In this document: in pieces, positions 60,128-64,000 of the stretch
How the letters are laid out: each line of letters opens with the position of its first letter
How positions within the stretch are numbered: the first letter of the stretch is position 1
Assembly: GCF_030915405.1 (NCBI RefSeq)
Contig: NZ_CP133262.1
Span: 4,865,001 to 4,929,000, forward strand
Origin: Neobacillus nitrireducens
Lineage (GTDB): Bacteria; Bacillota; Bacilli; Bacillales; Cytobacillaceae
Reading direction: 5' to 3'
Length of the DNA stretch: 64,000 nt
Program-made: the position numbers and the translations under genes
The notes under the pieces: model-generated
The model's database searches: none
What the model was told of the DNA's origin: nothing
The model's input: only the letters and a program-made list of their open reading frames with translations

Positions 60128-61816
60128 GTGGTATTGAAAACAGCAGTGAAATCAGACATTGAAATTGCACAAGAATCAAAAATGAAACCAATTGTTGAGA
60201 TCGCCGAAAAAATTGGTTTGGAAGAAGATGATCTAGAGCTCTTTGGTAAATATAAAGCGAAACTTTCAAATGAGGCTTTAGCTAAACTCAAAACAAAGGA
60301 AAGTGGGAAAATTATCCTTGTTACTTCAATTAATCCAACACCTGCAGGTGAAGGTAAATCAACTGTAACTGTTGGACTAGCCGATGCTTTTAACCGGATT
60401 GGTAAAAAAACAATGATCGCCCTAAGAGAGCCTTCACTTGGGCCAACTATGGGTATAAAGGGTGGGGCAACTGGCGGTGGATACTCGCAAGTCCTGCCAA
60501 TGGAAGACATCAATTTACATTTTACCGGAGATCTGCATGCGATAACGACTGCAAATAATGCCCTGGCAGCATTAATCGATAATCATCTCCAACAAGGAAA
60601 TGAACTTAACATCGATCAACGGAGAATTGTCTGGAAACGGGCTGTAGATTTAAATGATCGCGCATTAAGAAAAGTAATTATTGGACTTGGTGGTCCACTT
60701 CAAGGGGTTCCTAGGGAAGACGGCTTTGATATAACTGTTGCATCTGAGATTATGGCAGTTTTATGTTTAGCCACAGACCTAAAAGATTTAAAATTACGTT
60801 TATCACGGATGGTAGTCGCTTATAATTATCATAAGGAACCAGTTACCGTTGGTGATTTAGGGGTGGAAGGCGCATTAACGTTATTGTTAAAGGATGCGGT
60901 TAAACCAAACCTCGTGCAAACGATTGAACATACTCCTGCTCTAATTCATGGCGGGCCATTTGCAAATATTGCCCATGGATGTAATAGCGTCATCGCCACA
61001 CAAGCTGCAGCTAAGTTAGCAGATTATGTGATCACTGAAGCCGGCTTTGGAGCGGACTTGGGAGCGGAAAAGTTTTTACATATTAAATCAAGAAGTGCGG
61101 GTATTAAACCGGAGGCAGTTGTTATCGTTGCGACGATTCGTGCGTTGAAAATGCATGGTGGAGTTCCGAAAAATGAATTAGCTAAAGAGAATATTTCGTC
61201 ACTAATACTTGGTTTTGCTAATCTAAAAAAACACATTGAGACGATCAATAGCTTTGGATTACCAGTAGTTGTTGCAATTAACAAATTCATCACTGATTCA
61301 GAACTCGAAGTAAAAACATTACTCGATCTGTGTGAAAGAGAGAACGTTCCGGTGGCATTAACCGAAGTCTGGGAAAAAGGCGGAGCGGGTGGTATCGAGC
61401 TTGCTGAAACACTTTTAGCAGTCATTGACTCACGTGAAAATAATTTTAAATGCTTATACGACCTATCTGACACGATTGAACAGAAAGTTAGAACCATTGT
61501 TCAAAAGGTTTACGGCGGTAGGGATGTTGAATTTTCTTCGAAAGCTAAAAAACAATTAATTGATTTTGAAAAGTTTGGCTGGTCTCATTTGGCTGTATGC
61601 ATGGCGAAATCCCAGTATTCTTTGTCTGATGATCCGGTCAAGCTTGGTAGACCTTCTGATTTCGTCGTGACGGTTAGGGAGTTTAAACCATCGATTGGGG
61701 CTGGATTTATTGTCGCATTAACTGGTGATGTAATGACCATGCCAGGTCTGCCGAAAAAACCTTCCGCCTTAAATATGGATGTGGATGAAGACGGGAATGC
61801 AATAGGGCTTTTCTAA
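60128..61816 (+). CDS. fhs: Formate-tetrahydrofolate ligase
   Basis: ATP-dependent enzyme that makes 10-formyl-tetrahydrofolate from formate. The phosphate loop PTPAGEGKST (about 70-79) and REPSLGPTMGIKGGATGGG are present, with MEDINLHFTGD and GGPFANIAHG. About 562 residues, as usual. Starts at ATG 60113, GTG 60128 and TTG 60134 are possible; I favour GTG 60128, six bases after CGGGGGA. B. subtilis 168 lacks this gene, so it is an addition to the backbone. The unknown gene downstream starts 16 bp later. Confidence 0.93.
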   Translation: MVLKTAVKSDIEIAQESKMKPIVEIAEKIGLEEDDLELFGKYKAKLSNEALAKLKTKESGKIILVTSINPTPAGEGKSTVTVGLADAFNRIGKKTMIALREPSLGPTMGIKGGATGGGYSQVLPMEDINLHFTGDLHAITTANNALAALIDNHLQQGNELNIDQRRIVWKRAVDLNDRALRKVIIGLGGPLQGVPREDGFDITVASEIMAVLCLATDLKDLKLRLSRMVVAYNYHKEPVTVGDLGVEGALTLLLKDAVKPNLVQTIEHTPALIHGGPFANIAHGCNSVIATQAAAKLADYVITEAGFGADLGAEKFLHIKSRSAGIKPEAVVIVATIRALKMHGGVPKNELAKENISSLILGFANLKKHIETINSFGLPVVVAINKFITDSELEVKTLLDLCERENVPVALTEVWEKGGAGGIELAETLLAVIDSRENNFKCLYDLSDTIEQKVRTIVQKVYGGRDVEFSSKAKKQLIDFEKFGWSHLAVCMAKSQYSLSDDPVKLGRPSDFVVTVREFKPSIGAGFIVALTGDVMTMPGLPKKPSALNMDVDEDGNAIGLF

Positions 61817-61832
61817 AGAGGGAGTATCGTAC

Positions 61833-62351
61833 ATGTTTGATCCAACAGCCTTCGATAACATGAAAGTGGTGATTGAAGGGGCTCTTTACGATTTAGATAT
61901 TATCGGGGAGATTATTATTACCGATCGAAACGATCTAATCAACATAGCGAAGATGTCTCGAAATTTTGATGTGTCGTTTCAATTACCTAATCGCAATGTT
62001 TCAGCTAAGTTAGAAATGAAAGCAAATCTAGTTAATCTGGCAGCCGAGCTTTTGCCGCCACTCCTATCAGAGCAGGAAGCAGGATGTCAACTGAGACTCC
62101 AGTTTTTATCTGAACCAAAGGTTCAAGAGATTGATTTTCAAAAGATTGAAACCATTCTCCTTGGTGTTTGGGGTTCGACCAGAAAAATTACTCAAACGGT
62201 TCAATATCATCCGCTTGAAATCGAAAGTAGACTTAATCATCAAATTACAATTGAATTTGACCGATTGATTCGCGAAGACCAAATGGATGATTTGATTGAA
62301 ATGACTGAGTTTATCATGATAACACTAAAAAAACTTAACCTCGAATATTAG
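61833..62351 (+). CDS. Hypothetical protein downstream of fhs
   Basis: A 172-residue soluble protein (IEGALYDLDIIGEIIITDR, then NLAAELLPPLLSEQEAG), predicted mixed alpha/beta, acidic. AGAGGGAG precedes the ATG, 16 bp after fhs, and a terminator follows, so fhs and this gene share a transcript. I do not recognise the family. Position suggests a link to one-carbon metabolism, but that is only context. Confidence 0.72.
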   Translation: MFDPTAFDNMKVVIEGALYDLDIIGEIIITDRNDLINIAKMSRNFDVSFQLPNRNVSAKLEMKANLVNLAAELLPPLLSEQEAGCQLRLQFLSEPKVQEIDFQKIETILLGVWGSTRKITQTVQYHPLEIESRLNHQITIEFDRLIREDQMDDLIEMTEFIMITLKKLNLEY

Positions 62352-62360
62352 AGTCAAAAG

Positions 62361-62393
62361 AAAAACCAGCTTTTTATCAAGAGCTGGTTTTTC
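62361..62393 (+). terminator. Terminator of the fhs transcript
   Basis: AACCAGCT / AGCTGGTT hairpin with A- and T-runs, 10 bases after the stop. Confidence 0.88.
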
Positions 62394-62479
62394 TTACGTC
62401 TTTTAAATATTTACAATATTCAAACTTTTAGGTACGATTGATTTATATGTTTAATTTTTAATAAGAAGGGGAGATGACG

Positions 62480-63328
62480 TTGGTCAAAACAGCTTGGGTC
62501 ACGGATAGTACTGCCTATTTAGACGAAGAATTAAAAAATCATCCGGATTTATATACAATACCACTAACTATATTACTTGATGGTGAGGAATTTTCTGATG
62601 GAATCGACTTAACCTCTGCCCAATTATTTGAAAGATTAAAGCAGCTTAAAAATCCCCCAAAGACGTCCCAACCTTCGATTGGAGCTTTTCAGACCCTATA
62701 CGAACAACTGTCTAAGGAGTACGACCAAGTGGTTGCAGTGCTTTTATCAGGAAAATTAAGCGGGACAGTTTCCTCGAGTGAACAAGCAGCGAAGTTGGTT
62801 GAGATTCCAGTTACCACCTTTGATTCGAATATCTTAACCTATCCAATGACGGCTTTGCTAAAAGAAGGAATTAGGCTGGTTGAAGAAGGAGCTGGTATTG
62901 AATCGGTAATTAATCGGCTTGATATCATTAAAAAAACGAATGAGACCTATGTTCTTGTCGGCAGTTTAGAACAGCTCCACCGCAGTGGCCGAATGTCAGG
63001 TCTAAAATTCTTTCTTGGCAGTATGCTGAACGTAAAACCAATTATTTCGATTGTTGATGGTGCGCTAAGTGTGAAAGAAAAAGCACGAAGTGAGAAAAAG
63101 GCAAAGGAAAAAATATTGGATTATTTACGATCCTCCTACGAGCAGTACCATTTTAAAGAAGTATATTTATTATATGGGTTGCACGAGGAACATGCAGCGA
63201 ATTGGAAGGACGAATTAAGAAAGGAATTTCCTCAGCTAGAGATTATTTGTTGTCCATTAGGGGCGGTCATTGGTGTACATGCCGGTGAAAATACACTGGG
63301 CATCAGCTGGCATAATGGGTTGAAATAA
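62480..63328 (+). CDS. DegV family fatty-acid-binding protein (FakB-like)
   Basis: A 282-residue protein that binds a fatty acid for phosphorylation by FakA. Family marks are WVTDSTAYLDEEL near the start, TSQPSIGAFQ, STFDSN-like TTFDSNILTYP and the GSLEQLHRSGRMSG loop (phosphate end of the ligand). ATG 62474 and TTG 62480 are both possible; GAAGGGGAG fits the TTG better. It is monocistronic, with a terminator right after the stop. No fakA gene is in the window. Confidence 0.88.
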   Translation: MVKTAWVTDSTAYLDEELKNHPDLYTIPLTILLDGEEFSDGIDLTSAQLFERLKQLKNPPKTSQPSIGAFQTLYEQLSKEYDQVVAVLLSGKLSGTVSSSEQAAKLVEIPVTTFDSNILTYPMTALLKEGIRLVEEGAGIESVINRLDIIKKTNETYVLVGSLEQLHRSGRMSGLKFFLGSMLNVKPIISIVDGALSVKEKARSEKKAKEKILDYLRSSYEQYHFKEVYLLYGLHEEHAANWKDELRKEFPQLEIICCPLGAVIGVHAGENTLGISWHNGLK

Positions 63329-63334
63329 TAACAA

Positions 63335-63366
63335 AAAATAATCCCGAACATTCGGGGTTATTTTTT
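63335..63366 (+). terminator. Terminator of the DegV gene
   Basis: AAAATAATCCCGAA / TTCGGGGTTATTTT hairpin with a T-run. Confidence 0.9.
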
Positions 63367-63418
63367 GTTTGTTATTCATGTTAAAATGACAAAGATGAAA
63401 GTAGGTGTGCTCAAAAAA

Positions 63419-64000
63419 ATGAAGAATACGATAATTGAACAAACGGAAGTATTTGTCCAGAATGAATTAGGGGAGGATGCGACAGGTCATGATTGGTTCC
63501 ATGTCGACCGCGTCCGACGGAATGCTTTACATATTTGCAAGGAAGAAAATGCAGGAGAGGCGTTCATTATTGAAATGGCTGCATTACTCCATGACATACC
63601 TGATGAAAAGCTGAATGAAAGTATCGAAAAAGGTGAAGAAAAACTTGAAACCTATTTACAAACTATTCCGCTAACAGATAATGATAAAAAACATATAAAA
63701 CAAATTATCGCAACGATTTCCTATAAAGGTGGACAACACACAGAGCTATCGACTATTGAAGCTAAAATCGTCCAAGACGCAGATCGTTTAGATGCGATTG
63801 GAGCCATCGGAATTGCCCGGGTCTTTGCCTATGGCGGCAAAAAAGGCCACCCCATTTATGACCCCGGCATTCAGGTGCGAGATGCAATGAGCTTAGAGGA
63901 GTATCGAAACGGTAAATCCACAAGCATTCATCATTTTTATGAAAAGCTGCTTAAATTACAAGATTTACTAAATACAAAAGCTGCCCGAGAAATGGCAGTA
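63419..64000 (+). CDS. ypgQ: HD-domain phosphohydrolase YpgQ (3' end cut by window)
   Basis: Metal-dependent hydrolase with an HD fold; the B. subtilis orthologue is a manganese-dependent nucleotide pyrophosphohydrolase. Metal ligands: the His of GHDWFHVDRV, the His-Asp pair of AALLHDIPDEKL and the later Asp of VQDADRLDAIGAIG. The frame is open to the last base, giving 194 residues of about 205 expected. The ATG at 63419 has GTAGGTG about ten bases upstream. In B. subtilis ypgQ is near metA, as here. Confidence 0.9.
   Translation, partial: MKNTIIEQTEVFVQNELGEDATGHDWFHVDRVRRNALHICKEENAGEAFIIEMAALLHDIPDEKLNESIEKGEEKLETYLQTIPLTDNDKKHIKQIIATISYKGGQHTELSTIEAKIVQDADRLDAIGAIGIARVFAYGGKKGHPIYDPGIQVRDAMSLEEYRNGKSTSIHHFYEKLLKLQDLLNTKAAREMAV

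Overview
The window reads as chromosomal DNA of a spore-forming member of the Bacillaceae (Bacillus/Neobacillus type). It has low GC, strong GGAGG-type ribosome binding sites, frequent TTG and GTG starts, and an RNase P RNA of the Bacillus B type. Gene order follows the B. subtilis ponA-recU-ypp-ypr-yps-ypv-ypw-ypb-ypc-ypd-ype-metA-ypgQ backbone. Spore genes (sspM, sspL, a cotD relative, yppG) confirm sporulation. No tRNA gene, phage, transposase or CRISPR array was seen.

Blocks of accessory genes sit in that backbone. (1) 6.7-9.0 kb: a short hybrid cluster protein (hcp) and a Crp/Fnr regulator. (2) 18.6-29.0 kb: a nitric oxide and terminal respiration island. It holds a second Crp/Fnr regulator in one operon with two DUF2249 genes, a polytopic membrane protein and a DUF59 gene; divergently a quinol NO reductase (norB); a third DUF2249 gene; two tiny Cys-rich proteins; and a three-gene ba3-type oxidase operon (cbaDBA). 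(3) 36.8-45.4 kb: a probable spore-coat modification cluster with two kinase-fold proteins, three YheC/D-type ATP-grasp proteins, a fourth different ATP-grasp enzyme and a GT4 glycosyltransferase. (4) 49.9-58.6 kb: cydABCD for cytochrome bd, then topB and mntR. (5) fhs and an unknown gene near the right end.

The main regulatory observation is a shared palindrome, GTGA-N6-TCAC. It lies upstream of hcp, norB, the lone DUF2249 gene and cba, with a weaker copy before cyd. In two cases it is centred exactly 41.5 bp before the start predicted from a good -10 box. With two paralogous Crp/Fnr regulators that lack FNR-type cysteine clusters, this suggests a local NO/low-oxygen regulon.

The type III polyketide synthase and methyltransferase pair (bpsA-bpsB) is followed by two Fur boxes, a 26-residue peptide gene and the double dynamin dynA. 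Three reading-frame problems are visible: a one-base frameshift in yprA (mrfA), and two genes, a protein kinase and a DUF3892 protein, with clear ribosome binding sites but no ATG/GTG/TTG start. A REP-like Bacillus repeat occurs twice in opposite orientations, with a small third fragment.

Limits: all family names come from recognising motifs by eye, without database searches. Start codons were chosen by ribosome binding site position and may be off by a few codons.
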